The notes: generated by a model not told the origin, from the letters alone. Positions 25,072 through 33,427 are shown, numbered from the stretch's first letter. The stretch is 35,521 bases of DNA from a bacterium (GCA_035371905.1 DAORXQ010000004.1:1-35521); one strand, 5' to 3'. Numbers and translations: made by a program.

Positions 25072-25836
25072 ATTCTTTGCTATCTCTTTTAAATCATTTT
25101 CAAAACTTTTAAATTTCTCTATCTTTTCATTTTTTCCACCAAATTCAATTATATATGGACCAAAAAAACCTTTTTTCAAAGTTAAAGATAAAACTTCCTT
25201 CCATTCTATATTTCCATCTCCATAATGTAAATGTTCATCTTTATCTCCATTATTATCGGATACATGAACAATACCAAAAAATTTATAAAGTTTTTCTATA
25301 AATTCAAAAATATCTCCATTTAAGTTTGCATGTCCGTAGTCAAAACAGAATTTTAAAGAAGGGGAATTTATTTTTTCAAAAAAGTAAAGAAATTCTTGAG
25401 GGCTGTTGCCAAGTTCATCAATATAATGATTTTCAATACAGATTTTAATATTTTTTTTCTCATATAAAGAGATTACATTTTTTAGAACCTCAAAAACAAT
25501 ATTAAGTCCAATTTCTCTTTCAGAATATTTTCCAAGGTGAGCGGTTAAAAAACTGATTTCAGCAATTGAACAGATATTTAAATAATCTTTCATCTTCAAA
25601 ATTGCTTCTTCTTTACCAATTTCAGGTATATTATCCCAGATATGTAATCCAGTTTCTATATTATATTTTTTCTTAAATTCTTTCATAAGCAAAAGGTCTT
25701 TTTCTTTTAATAAATCTGAGTAAGAAAATTCTATAAATTTAAAACCGAATTCAACTGCACATCTTTCAAATGCTTCTTCTAAACTATGCCATATAAAATG
25801 TAAACTGCTTATTCCAATAATCGGTTCTGTTTTCAT
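25066..25836 (-). CDS. TIM-barrel sugar isomerase/epimerase-like protein
   Basis: A 256-residue protein of the xylose-isomerase-like barrel group (PF01261), similar in fold to endonuclease IV. Likely metal ligands occur in CIENHYIDE (Glu), FCFDYGHAN (Asp and His), GIVHVSDNNGDKDEHLHYGDG (His and Asp) and YIIEFGG (Glu). The protein is on the short side of the family. Its ATG overlaps the stop codon of the metallo-beta-lactamase gene by four bases. DNA repair (endonuclease IV) is less likely because the characteristic extended Nfo motifs are not visible. A sugar or hydroxypyruvate-type isomerase is more plausible. Confidence 0.8.
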   Translation of the reverse strand: MKTEPIIGISSLHFIWHSLEEAFERCAVEFGFKFIEFSYSDLLKEKDLLLMKEFKKKYNIETGLHIWDNIPEIGKEEAILKMKDYLNICSIAEISFLTAHLGKYSEREIGLNIVFEVLKNVISLYEKKNIKICIENHYIDELGNSPQEFLYFFEKINSPSLKFCFDYGHANLNGDIFEFIEKLYKFFGIVHVSDNNGDKDEHLHYGDGNIEWKEVLSLTLKKGFFGPYIIEFGGKNEKIEKFKSFENDLKEIAKNL

Positions 25837-26438
25837 AAAAAAAATAGATTTTTAAACTCTATAAGTTTTGCAGATTTACCATGACCCGGATAAATAATAA
25901 AATCATCCGGTAATGGAAGAATTTTTTCTTTTATTGATTTTATCAATCTTTCTTCATCTCCTTCAGGAAAATCAGTTCTTCCAATTCCATCAGCAAAAAT
26001 TGTATCTCCTGTAAATAAAATATTTTCTATTTTAAGACATATACTTCCTGGTGTATGACCTGGTGTGTGTATAACCTCAAAATATAATTTCCCTATTTTT
26101 ATCACATCTTTTTCTTCAACTGTAATAATATTGTCATTTTTACTTACATAAGGGACGGAAAAAAATGAAGATAGATTTTTTTCAGGGTCTTTTAAAAATT
26201 CAAAATCATCTTTATGGATGTAAACAGAAAGATTGAATAAATGATTTGCACCTATATGATCAAAATGTCCGTGAGTATTTATTATCATTACAGGTTTTAA
26301 ACCGAGTTCTTCTATCCTTTCTTTTATTTTTTCTCCGCTATCTCCAGGGTCTATAATTCCACATATTTTTTCTTCCTCACACCCAACAATATAGCAATTT
26401 GTAAAAACATCACCAACAATTATTTTTTCTATAATCAT
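25833..26438 (-). CDS. MBL-fold metallo-hydrolase (glyoxalase II-like)
   Basis: A 201-residue hydrolase. The metal site is complete: NTHGHFDH (H56, H58, D60, H61), HTPGHTPGS (H128), FTGDTIF (D145) and YPGHGKS (H186). The region GDTIFADGIGRTDFPEGDEERL is highly characteristic of glyoxalase-II-like enzymes that hydrolyse thioesters such as S-lactoylglutathione. The C-terminal substrate-binding helices of true GloB are missing, as is normal in this short bacterial subgroup. It overlaps the rimO stop codon (ATGA) and the next gene's start (ATGA), so it is translated as part of the ftsK-rodZ-rimO run. Confidence 0.87.
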   Translation of the reverse strand: MIIEKIIVGDVFTNCYIVGCEEEKICGIIDPGDSGEKIKERIEELGLKPVMIINTHGHFDHIGANHLFNLSVYIHKDDFEFLKDPEKNLSSFFSVPYVSKNDNIITVEEKDVIKIGKLYFEVIHTPGHTPGSICLKIENILFTGDTIFADGIGRTDFPEGDEERLIKSIKEKILPLPDDFIIYPGHGKSAKLIEFKNLFFL

Positions 26439-27715
26439 CCTATCTTTTCTCCATAAAGGTCATATGAATCTGTTTTTTTTATTTTAACATTATAAAACTT
26501 ACCTGTTTTAAGATTTTTCCCTTTTATATATACAAGACCATCTATTTCAGGAGCATCATATTCAGTCCTGCCAGTATAAAAATCATTATCTTTTTTTTCT
26601 ATAAGAACCTTTAAAACCTTTCCAGTATATTTTCTTAAAATTTTTTCTGATACATCTTTCTGTTTTTCAATAAGGATTTTCATTCTTTCCTCTTTTATTT
26701 TTTCTTCTATTTGTTCTTTAAAATTATAAGCAACTGTTCCTTTTTCTCTACTGTACTTAAAAAAGCCAACTCTATCAATTTTAACTTCTTCAATAAATTC
26801 CAGAAGTTTTCTGAAATCTTCTTCTGTTTCGCCAGGAAAACCTATAATAAAATTTGTCCTTATTGCAGCAGAAGGTACTTTGCTTCTTATTTTATCAATT
26901 AATTTTTTATAGTCAATAATCGGTCTATTCATCTTTTCAAGAATTTTTTGAGACACATGTTGCATCGGTATATCAAAATACTTACATATTTTTTTACTAC
27001 CTCCTATTTTTTCAATCAATTCATCTTTTATATGTCCCGGATGCATATACATAACTCTTATCCATTCAAAATTGAATTTTTCAAGTTCTTCAAGTAATTT
27101 AATCAAATTTGAACCATCTTTTAAATCTTCACCATAATTTGTTGTATCCTGAGCAATTAGTATAATTTCTTTGAAACCGAGTTTTTCAATATTTTCTGCC
27201 TCTTTTAAAATATTTATGATTTTTCTGCTTCTTAAAGGACCTCTCAATTTAGGAATTAAACAATAACTGCAAAAATTATTACAGCCATCAGAAATTTTTA
27301 TGTATGCATAAGGAAAAGTTGTTATAAGACGGGGAAATTCTTTTCTGCAGGTAAAAAAACTTTCCTTTATTCTAATAATCCCTTCTTTTTTCTCCTTAAT
27401 AATTTTTAAAACTTCTTCAGGATTACCAACTCCCCCAATTCCTTTCAATTTTCCAAATTTAAGTAATTTTTCTTTCTCTCTCTGAACAAGACATCCCCAG
27501 ATAATCAGTTCTTTATTTTTTCTCATAATTTCTTTTATGTTTTCTTCTGATTCTTTTACTGCTTCTCTTATAAAACCGCAGGTATTTATTATTACAAGGT
27601 CTGCTTCATCTATTGAATCAGTTATTATAAAACCTTCTTCTCCTAAAATTGCAAGTAACTGTTCTGAATCAACAAGATTTTTAGGACATCCGAGAGAAAT
27701 AAGATGGATTTTCAT
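26435..27715 (-). CDS. rimO: Ribosomal protein S12 methylthiotransferase
   Basis: Radical SAM enzyme that adds a methylthio group to Asp88 of ribosomal protein S12. The 426-residue product shows the UPF0004 domain cysteines C10 (LGCPKN), C46 (NTCGF) and C75 (WGCLVQ), binding a second cluster. The radical SAM CxxxCxxC is C145-C149-C152 in SDGCNNFCSYCLIPKLRG. A TRAM-like C terminus follows (about 360-426). The opening MKIHLISLGCPKNLVDSE is specific to RimO rather than MiaB. Length is normal. It overlaps the RodZ-like stop codon by four bases. Confidence 0.95.
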   Translation of the reverse strand: MKIHLISLGCPKNLVDSEQLLAILGEEGFIITDSIDEADLVIINTCGFIREAVKESEENIKEIMRKNKELIIWGCLVQREKEKLLKFGKLKGIGGVGNPEEVLKIIKEKKEGIIRIKESFFTCRKEFPRLITTFPYAYIKISDGCNNFCSYCLIPKLRGPLRSRKIINILKEAENIEKLGFKEIILIAQDTTNYGEDLKDGSNLIKLLEELEKFNFEWIRVMYMHPGHIKDELIEKIGGSKKICKYFDIPMQHVSQKILEKMNRPIIDYKKLIDKIRSKVPSAAIRTNFIIGFPGETEEDFRKLLEFIEEVKIDRVGFFKYSREKGTVAYNFKEQIEEKIKEERMKILIEKQKDVSEKILRKYTGKVLKVLIEKKDNDFYTGRTEYDAPEIDGLVYIKGKNLKTGKFYNVKIKKTDSYDLYGEKIG

Positions 27716-28125
27716 TTTATAAGATTTTCAAAAAGTAAATTCCCTATAAGAAGAAGTAAAATGAAAAGAAGAAACAGAAAAATTAAAATATAAAACTTCG
27801 TATCAGAATAAAATTTTTTTTCATTTTTTTCTTTATTTCTTTCATCTTTCCTTTCTCTTTTCGGTTCAATAATTTCTTCCTCACAAGTTTCTTTTTTTTC
27901 TTCAAAAAGTTCGTCCAGATTTATTCCTTCAATCCCCAGATAATCAAGATATTTTTTTAAAACTGCTTTTCTGTAAAAATTACCCGGAAATTTATTCCAT
28001 TCTCCATCTTCAATATATTCTATGAACTTCCTAACTATTTTGGTATCTCTGTAAATCCTATCGTAATCAATCTCTTTTTTCTCTCTTTCTTTTTTTATTA
28101 ACTCACTTAAACTCTTCAAATCCAT
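27712..28125 (-). CDS. Short RodZ-like HTH protein with one membrane helix
   Basis: A 137-residue protein. Residues 1-75 form a Cro/C1-type helix-turn-helix of the HTH_25 group found in RodZ, including IRRAT-like YRDTKIVRKFIEYIEDGEWNKFPG and FYRKAVLKKYLDYLGI. A highly charged stretch (about 80-110) leads to one transmembrane helix (about 113-134) right at the C terminus. The periplasmic domain of typical RodZ (about 330 residues in all) is missing. RodZ links MreB to the membrane in rod-shaped cells. The gene overlaps the end of ftsK by 23 bases and precedes rimO, a conserved setting for HTH_25 proteins. Only a weak AGAAGA ribosome binding site is seen. Confidence 0.83.
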   Translation of the reverse strand: MDLKSLSELIKKEREKKEIDYDRIYRDTKIVRKFIEYIEDGEWNKFPGNFYRKAVLKKYLDYLGIEGINLDELFEEKKETCEEEIIEPKRERKDERNKEKNEKKFYSDTKFYILIFLFLLFILLLLIGNLLFENLIK

Positions 28126-30283
28126 TGTCTTCTGAATTTTGCTGATTCTCTTCCATATTTATTATTACTTTCCTTGGCTTCCCTTCCTGATACGGTCCAA
28201 CAATTCCTTCTTCTTCCATCCTTTCAATCAACCTTGCTGCCTTATTAAAACCAATTCTCAATCTTCTCTGAAGCATTGAAATTGAAGCAATTTTAGTCGT
28301 AATCACAATCCTTTTTGCCTGTTCATAAAGAACCTCTTCATCATCATATTCTGTTTGTAATATTTCAGGAGTTTCTTCTTCCTGGGTCTTCCTTTCAAGA
28401 ATTTCCATATTATATTCAGGGATTCTCTGTTTTTTTATGAATTCACATACTTTTTCTATTTCTTCATCTGAAATGAAACTTCCTTGAATTCTTATCAAAC
28501 TTGAACTTAAAGGTGGTAAAAACAGCATATCTCCCCTACCAAGTAACTTTTCAGCACCAATTCTATCAAGGATTGTTCTTGAATCAAATTTAGATGGTAC
28601 CTGAAAAGAAATTCTACATGGCAAATTGGCTTTAATCACACCTGTTATAACATTTACTGATGGTCTTTGTGTTGCTAAAATCAAATGTATTCCTGCTGCT
28701 CTTGAAAGTTGTGCAAGTCGTATAATACTGTGTTCTATCTCATTTTTTGCAACCGCCATCAAATCAGCAAGTTCATCAATGACAACTACAATATAAGGCA
28801 ATGGATTATCTTTAAAAATATTATTATAAACATCAATATTCCTGACTTTATGTTCTGAAAAAAGTTTATACCTTCTTGTCATTTCACCGATTAACCATTT
28901 TAAAGCATTAACTGCCTTTTTAATATCAACAATAACAGGACAAAGCAGATAAGGAAGGTCATTGTAAAGAGTAAGTTCAACCATTTTAGGGTCTATCATT
29001 ATAAATTTAACTTCATCAGGACTTGCTTTATATAAAATTGAAGTTATTAAAGAATTGATACAAACAGTTTTGCCTGAACCTGTTGCTCCTGCAATTAAAA
29101 GATGTGGCATCAATTTTAAATCTGTAACAATTGGTCTACCCATTATATCCTTTCCTATAGCAAGTGTTAATTTGGAAGGAGAACGTTGAAATTCTTTACT
29201 TTCAATTATCTCTCTTAAATATACGATAGAAATTTCTCTGTTTGGAACTTCAATTCCCACTGTTGATTTATTTGGTAAAGGTGCAACAACTCTTATAGTT
29301 GTTGTTTTCAGATTCATAGCAATATTGTCCTGAATTTTAAAAATCTTTTGAACCTGAATACCTGGTGCAAGTTGAACTTCAAACATTGTAACTCTGGGTC
29401 CCTGATTTATTTGAACAACTTCTCCTTCTATATCAAATTCAGAAAGTGTTTCTTCTATCACCTGAGCATATATTTCCAAGTCCTCTTTTGTTTCTTTTTG
29501 TGTGGGATTTCCTATTTCAAGAAGGTCAACAGGAGGTAAATTATAAACTACACCTTTTTGTCGTGAAATAGATGTTTTCTTTATTTTCTTTTTTTCCTTT
29601 TCCTCCTTTATTTCTTCTTCTGTCTCTGTTTTTTTCTCTTCTAACTTTTCTTCCTTTGGCTGTGGAATTTCTATCTTTTCTTTTGTTTCAAATATTTTTC
29701 TCTTTTGCTTCTGTGGTAAACTTACCTTTTCAGGAACAGGAATTTTATCCTCATTAAAAAAATAATCATTGAAAACTACTTTAAACGGTTCAGTATACAT
29801 TCTATAACTTATACCAATAAATAAAATCCCTGAAAGTCCAAGAATAAAAAATATACCATTTTCTCCAAAATACTCTTTTAAAACAGGCGTTAAAACAGTT
29901 CCTAAAAGTCCTCCATCAAAATTTCCCAGAGAACCTCTGATTACTGTTAAAAATACAGATAATGTTAAAAGAAGACCTGTGATACTTGTTATTCTTTTCC
30001 ATAATCTTTCTTTTTCTCCCCATATGATATTGTATCCTAAGAAAAGCATAAAGATTACAATCAGGTATGAACTTTTACCAAATAAAAAGAATAGAAGTCC
30101 TGTTAGATATGACCCGAATTTTCCACCAAAATTTTTTATATTCTCATTTATTGGAAAACCTATCTGACAGAATTTAAATGTAGGGTCAAAAGGGTCAAAA
30201 GATATAAAGGAAAAAAACAAATAAAAAGTAAAACCGAATATTAAAATACCTTTTACCCAGTTTTCTAAGTTCTTCCATTTCAT
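28103..30283 (-). CDS. ftsK: FtsK/SpoIIIE-family DNA translocase
   Basis: A 726-residue hexameric DNA pump of the division septum that moves chromosome termini and promotes dimer resolution. The N-terminal membrane domain (1-165) has about four transmembrane segments. A charged linker (about 180-245) follows, rich in Lys and Glu. The motor has the alpha/beta domains, Walker A GATGSGKT (399-406) and Walker B VVVIDEL (D503, E504), with QLSRAAGIHLILATQRPSV just behind. The C-terminal gamma winged helix (about 650-715, RRLRIGFNKAARLIERMEEEG) would read KOPS-type polar sequences. Length is typical of short FtsK homologues. No Shine-Dalgarno precedes the ATG and a -10-like TAAATT sits about 10 bases upstream, suggesting a leaderless message. 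Confidence 0.95.
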   Translation of the reverse strand: MKWKNLENWVKGILIFGFTFYLFFSFISFDPFDPTFKFCQIGFPINENIKNFGGKFGSYLTGLLFFLFGKSSYLIVIFMLFLGYNIIWGEKERLWKRITSITGLLLTLSVFLTVIRGSLGNFDGGLLGTVLTPVLKEYFGENGIFFILGLSGILFIGISYRMYTEPFKVVFNDYFFNEDKIPVPEKVSLPQKQKRKIFETKEKIEIPQPKEEKLEEKKTETEEEIKEEKEKKKIKKTSISRQKGVVYNLPPVDLLEIGNPTQKETKEDLEIYAQVIEETLSEFDIEGEVVQINQGPRVTMFEVQLAPGIQVQKIFKIQDNIAMNLKTTTIRVVAPLPNKSTVGIEVPNREISIVYLREIIESKEFQRSPSKLTLAIGKDIMGRPIVTDLKLMPHLLIAGATGSGKTVCINSLITSILYKASPDEVKFIMIDPKMVELTLYNDLPYLLCPVIVDIKKAVNALKWLIGEMTRRYKLFSEHKVRNIDVYNNIFKDNPLPYIVVVIDELADLMAVAKNEIEHSIIRLAQLSRAAGIHLILATQRPSVNVITGVIKANLPCRISFQVPSKFDSRTILDRIGAEKLLGRGDMLFLPPLSSSLIRIQGSFISDEEIEKVCEFIKKQRIPEYNMEILERKTQEEETPEILQTEYDDEEVLYEQAKRIVITTKIASISMLQRRLRIGFNKAARLIERMEEEGIVGPYQEGKPRKVIINMEENQQNSEDNGFEEFK

Positions 30284-30292
30284 CTTAAATAT

Positions 30293-30321
30293 AATTTACC
30301 ACCTATTTTTTACATTGACAA
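30293..30321 (-). promoter_or_regulatory. Putative ftsK promoter
   Basis: On the minus strand TTGTCA (complement of 30316-30321) is followed by 17 bases and TAAATT (complement of 30293-30298). Initiation would fall about 3 bases before the ftsK ATG at 30283. The match is moderate; its position and the lack of any ribosome binding site are mutually consistent with a leaderless start. Confidence 0.4.
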
Positions 30322-30372
30322 CAGGATTGAAAAACCTAATCTGGAAAACCTTGTCTATCAACAATTCTCCAG

Positions 30373-30391
30373 TCCCACCTTAAAGGTGGGA
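30373..30391. repeat. 19-bp perfect palindrome between ftsK and rbfA
   Basis: TCCCACCTTAAAGGTGGGA is a perfect inverted repeat of 9-base arms around one central A. It is locally G+C rich in an AT-rich intergenic gap and lies 7 bases before the rbfA -35 element. Shorter outer inverted arms, AAACCTT near 30346-30352 and AAGGTTT at 30394-30400, flank it. It could be an operator for a dimeric regulator, or a dispersed repeat; it cannot be a terminator for either neighbour because both genes are transcribed away from it. Confidence 0.6.
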
Positions 30392-30398
30392 TAAAGGT

Positions 30399-30427
30399 TT
30401 GAATTAAAGTTTATTTTCTGGTATTCT
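30399..30427 (+). promoter_or_regulatory. Sigma-70-like promoter of rbfA-argS
   Basis: TTGAAT (30399-30404), 17 bases, TATTCT (30422-30427). Initiation near 30434 would leave a short leader beginning just before the AAAAAGGAG ribosome binding site (about 30434-30441). The -35 overlaps the edge of the inverted-repeat region. Confidence 0.5.
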
Positions 30428-30447
30428 ATAACAAAAAGGAGAAAAAA

Positions 30448-30795
30448 ATTAAAACAAGAAGACAGTTAAAAGTTGAAAGTATGTTAAGAGAAGAAATAGA
30501 AAATATTATAAGAAGAGATGTTTCAGACCCGAGAATCTGTTTTTTTACAATTACATATGTTCATATTACAGGCGACCTTAAAAATGTTAGAGTTGGTATA
30601 AGTTTCATGGGTGATGAAAAGGAAAAAGAAAATGCTTTTCGTGGTATTTTAAGTGCTCAAAAATTTATACAGCATAAACTTGGACAGAGAATATCCCTTA
30701 AATTTACACCAAGTATTGAATTTGAACTTGATGAAAGAAAAGAAATAAGGATTGAGCAACTTTTAAAAGAGATAAAGAAAGAAAATGAGGATTGA
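30448..30795 (+). CDS. rbfA: Ribosome-binding factor A, probable ATT start codon
   Basis: Cold-shock and 16S rRNA maturation factor that binds the 30S subunit. Starting from the first ATG (30481) the 104-residue product begins MLREEIENII, includes DPRICFFTITYVHITGDLKN and RISLKFTPSIEFELDE, and is unmistakable KH-fold RbfA, but it lacks the usual N-terminal R-R-x-x-V stretch. Reading the same frame upstream gives KTRRQLKVES right behind an ATT at 30448, which fits the family start. GGAG at 30438-30441 lies 6 bases before that ATT and nothing like it lies before the ATG. The start is therefore called at the ATT (115 residues). It overlaps the argS start by 11 bases, and the two are likely co-translated. 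Confidence 0.85.
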   Translation: MKTRRQLKVESMLREEIENIIRRDVSDPRICFFTITYVHITGDLKNVRVGISFMGDEKEKENAFRGILSAQKFIQHKLGQRISLKFTPSIEFELDERKEIRIEQLLKEIKKENED

Positions 30796-32401
30796 TGTTA
30801 AAAGTACAATTGAAAATACATTAAAAAAATCTATAATTGACTTTAAAAAGGATGTAAATTTTGATGTTTTACCTGTTGAAAAGGAAGAGTTTGGCGATTT
30901 TTATACAAATATCTCCTTCAGACTTGCTGATAAAGAAAATTCACCTCAAAAAATTGCTGAAGTTATAAAAGAGAAAATCTATCCTGATTTAAAGGGAATA
31001 ATTAAAAAAATAGAAGTAAAGAATGGCTTTATTAATTTTTTTATTGATGAGGATATTTACAGACAGCATATTTTAAAAATCTGTCAAAATCAAAAAGAAT
31101 ACTTAAAGGAAAATATAGGTAACGGGAAAAAAGTCCTTATTGAATTTGTAAGTGCAAATCCCACAGGTCCTTTAACAATTGCTCATGGAAGACAAGCAGC
31201 ATATGGTGAATCACTTTCAAGAATATTAAAATTCTGTAATTTTGATGTGACAAAGGAATACTATATAAATGATGCAGGAAGACAGATGGAATTACTTGGA
31301 GAATCTTTAAAGGCAAGATATTATCAACTTAAAGGAGTTGATTATCCAGTCCCTGAAGAAGGATATCTTGGTGAGTATCTAATTGATATTGCAAGGAAGA
31401 TAAAAGAAACCAAAGATGACAAAAAATTTTTTACCGAATTTGCAGAAAATGAAATACTTAAAGATATTAAAAATGACCTTAAAAATTTTGGCGTTTCTTT
31501 TGATAATTGGGTTAGAGAAAGTCAGTTCATTAAAAATAAAGAAGTTGAAAATGTTTTAAATATCTTAAAAGAAAAAAATTTGATTTATGAAAAAGATGGA
31601 AGTTTATGGTTTAAAAGTACTTATTTTGGAGATGATAAGGATAGGGTTGTTGTTAAGAGTGATGGAAGTTATACATACCTTGCAACAGATATTGCTTATC
31701 ACAAATTTAAAATTGATAGGGGTTTTGAATTTCTTATCAACATAGTTGGACCGGACCATCACGGATATATTCCAAGATTGAAAGCATCCGTTGCTTCTTT
31801 AGGTTTTAATCCCGACAATCTTTCTGTTCTGATAGTTCAACTTACAACTCTATATAGAGGAAAAGAAAAATTATCAATGTCAACAAGAAAAGGACAGTTT
31901 ATAACTTTAAAGGAACTTGTTAATGAAATAGGTCCGGATGCTTCCAAATTCTTTTTTCTTTTCAGAAAAATAGACAGTCATCTTGATTTTGACTTAGAAG
32001 TTGCTAAAAAAAAGTCAAATGAAAATCCTATTTATTACCTTCAATATGCATATGTTCGTCTGAAACATCTAATTGAATTCGGAAAAGAAAAAGGATATAA
32101 AATTGATAACTTTATACCGGAGATTGATTTGTTAAATAAAGAAGAAGAAATTGAAATAATGAAAAAGATATGGAAATTTAATGATGTTATAAGAAGTGTT
32201 GTTAAAACATATGGAGTTCATTTACTTGCTGAATATTTACTTGATGTTTCAAAGTTATTCCATTCATATTACCAGAAATACAGAATAGTTGGGGGAGAGA
32301 AGGATTTAACATATGCACGACTTTTTCTTGTAAAGTCGCTTCTTATAATTTTTGAATTATCTCTAAATCTTTTAAATGTTTCTCTACCGGAAAGAATGTA
32401 A
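30785..32401 (+). CDS. argS: Arginine--tRNA ligase
   Basis: Class I aminoacyl-tRNA synthetase charging tRNA-Arg. The 538-residue product has the N-terminal tRNA-recognition (Add-1) domain (1-100) and SANPTGPLTIAHGRQ, in which HGRQ (134-137) is the ArgRS version of HIGH. The insertion and helix DVTKEYYINDAGRQMELLGESL is typical. DHHGYIPRLKAS and the KMSKS-equivalent KLSMSTRKGQF follow, then the DALR anticodon-binding C terminus (VRLKHLIEF, HLLAEYLLDVSKLFHSYYQ). Slightly short for the family (550-580). It starts inside rbfA and ends 50 bases before the next gene. Confidence 0.97.
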   Translation: MRIDVKSTIENTLKKSIIDFKKDVNFDVLPVEKEEFGDFYTNISFRLADKENSPQKIAEVIKEKIYPDLKGIIKKIEVKNGFINFFIDEDIYRQHILKICQNQKEYLKENIGNGKKVLIEFVSANPTGPLTIAHGRQAAYGESLSRILKFCNFDVTKEYYINDAGRQMELLGESLKARYYQLKGVDYPVPEEGYLGEYLIDIARKIKETKDDKKFFTEFAENEILKDIKNDLKNFGVSFDNWVRESQFIKNKEVENVLNILKEKNLIYEKDGSLWFKSTYFGDDKDRVVVKSDGSYTYLATDIAYHKFKIDRGFEFLINIVGPDHHGYIPRLKASVASLGFNPDNLSVLIVQLTTLYRGKEKLSMSTRKGQFITLKELVNEIGPDASKFFFLFRKIDSHLDFDLEVAKKKSNENPIYYLQYAYVRLKHLIEFGKEKGYKIDNFIPEIDLLNKEEEIEIMKKIWKFNDVIRSVVKTYGVHLLAEYLLDVSKLFHSYYQKYRIVGGEKDLTYARLFLVKSLLIIFELSLNLLNVSLPERM

Positions 32402-32403
32402 TT

Positions 32404-32430
32404 TTGAAAATTTTTTATTTGGTTTATAAT
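32404..32430 (+). promoter_or_regulatory. Putative promoter of the 32452 isomerase gene
   Basis: TTGAAA (32404-32409) with a 15-base spacer to TATAAT (32425-32430), immediately after argS. The spacer is short. Initiation near 32437 would place the AGGAGGG ribosome binding site in the leader. Confidence 0.4.
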
Positions 32431-32451
32431 ATTTATAAAAAGGAGGGAAAA

Positions 32452-33417
32452 ATGAAACTGGGTGTTTTTATAGTGGTTTTTGGGGGTAAAAGTTTTGATG
32501 AAGCACTTGATAAGGTGAAGGAATTGGGACTTGAAGCAGTTGAAATAGGAACAGGTAATTATCCAGGAGATGCTTTCTGTAAGGTTGGTGAATTACTTGA
32601 AAATGAAGGGAAATTAAAAGAGTTTAAAAAAGCAATAGAAAAAAGAGGTCTTGAAATATCTGCTTTATCCTGTCATGGAAATCCTCTTCATCCAGACAAA
32701 AGCATAGCAGAATCACACAGGCAGGTTCAGAGGAAGACAATTTTACTTGCAGAAAAACTTGGAGTAGGAAGAATTATAACATTTTCTGGTTGTCCCGGAG
32801 ATAATGAAAATGCAAAATATCCAAACTGGGTAACATGTCCATGGCCCACAGATTTTTCAGAAATTTTAAAATGGCAGTGGGAAAAAGTAGTGATTCCTTA
32901 CTGGAAGGAAGAAACAGCATTTGCAAGAAAACATAATGTAAAAGAAATATGTCTTGAAATGCATCCCGGTTTTGTCGTATATAATCCGGAAACACTTTTA
33001 AAATTAAGAGAAGCAGCAGGTGAAGAAATAGGAGCAAATTTTGACCCGAGTCATCTTTTCTGGCAGGGGATAGACCCGATAGCGGCTGTGAGGAAACTTA
33101 AAGGTGCAATATATCATGTTCATGCAAAAGATACAAAAATAAACCCTTACACATCAAGTATAAATGGAGTTCTTGATACAAAAACATATCTTGATGAAGA
33201 AAATAGGTCCTGGATATTCAGAACAGTTGGATATGGACATGGATATGAATTCTGGAATGATTTTATTTCAACATTGAGAATGGTGGGATATGATGGTGTA
33301 TTAAGTATTGAACATGAGGATAGTTTAATGAGTGGTGAAGAAGGACTTAAGAAAGCAATTGAATTTTTGAAAAATGTATTAATTAAAGAGCCAAAGCCAA
33401 AAGCATGGTGGACTTAA
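32452..33417 (+). CDS. Xylose-isomerase-like TIM-barrel sugar isomerase/epimerase
   Basis: A 321-residue PF01261 enzyme. The opening KLGVFIVVFGGKSFDEALDKVKELGLEAVEIG is standard and the metal ligands can be read in order: CLEMHPG (Glu and His), NFDPSHLFW (Asp and His), YHVHAKDT (His and Asp) and LSIEHED (Glu). It is the most canonical of the three barrel isomerases in the window. The ATG at 32452 is chosen because it follows AAGGAGGG directly; an in-frame TTG at 32404 would place the promoter-like sequence within the coding region and add 16 non-family residues. The sugar substrate is unknown. It converges 10 bases before the end of a Gfo/Idh/MocA gene, a frequent functional partner. Confidence 0.9.
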   Translation: MKLGVFIVVFGGKSFDEALDKVKELGLEAVEIGTGNYPGDAFCKVGELLENEGKLKEFKKAIEKRGLEISALSCHGNPLHPDKSIAESHRQVQRKTILLAEKLGVGRIITFSGCPGDNENAKYPNWVTCPWPTDFSEILKWQWEKVVIPYWKEETAFARKHNVKEICLEMHPGFVVYNPETLLKLREAAGEEIGANFDPSHLFWQGIDPIAAVRKLKGAIYHVHAKDTKINPYTSSINGVLDTKTYLDEENRSWIFRTVGYGHGYEFWNDFISTLRMVGYDGVLSIEHEDSLMSGEEGLKKAIEFLKNVLIKEPKPKAWWT

Positions 33418-33427
33418 TCTGATTTAC

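Noticed and set aside
25066..25836. Endonuclease IV (nfo)
   Set aside because: The barrel and some metal sites fit, but the extended DNA-binding and nine-ligand trinuclear zinc motifs of Nfo are not recognisable.
30345..30400. A CRISPR repeat or intrinsic terminator
   Set aside because: Only one unit is present with no spaced copies and no cas genes, and neither flanking gene is transcribed into it; no T-run follows the stem in a useful direction.
32404..32451. A TTG start 16 codons upstream for the sugar isomerase
   Set aside because: The stretch holds a promoter-like TTGAAA/TATAAT and the AGGAGGG site; family homology begins at the ATG at 32452.
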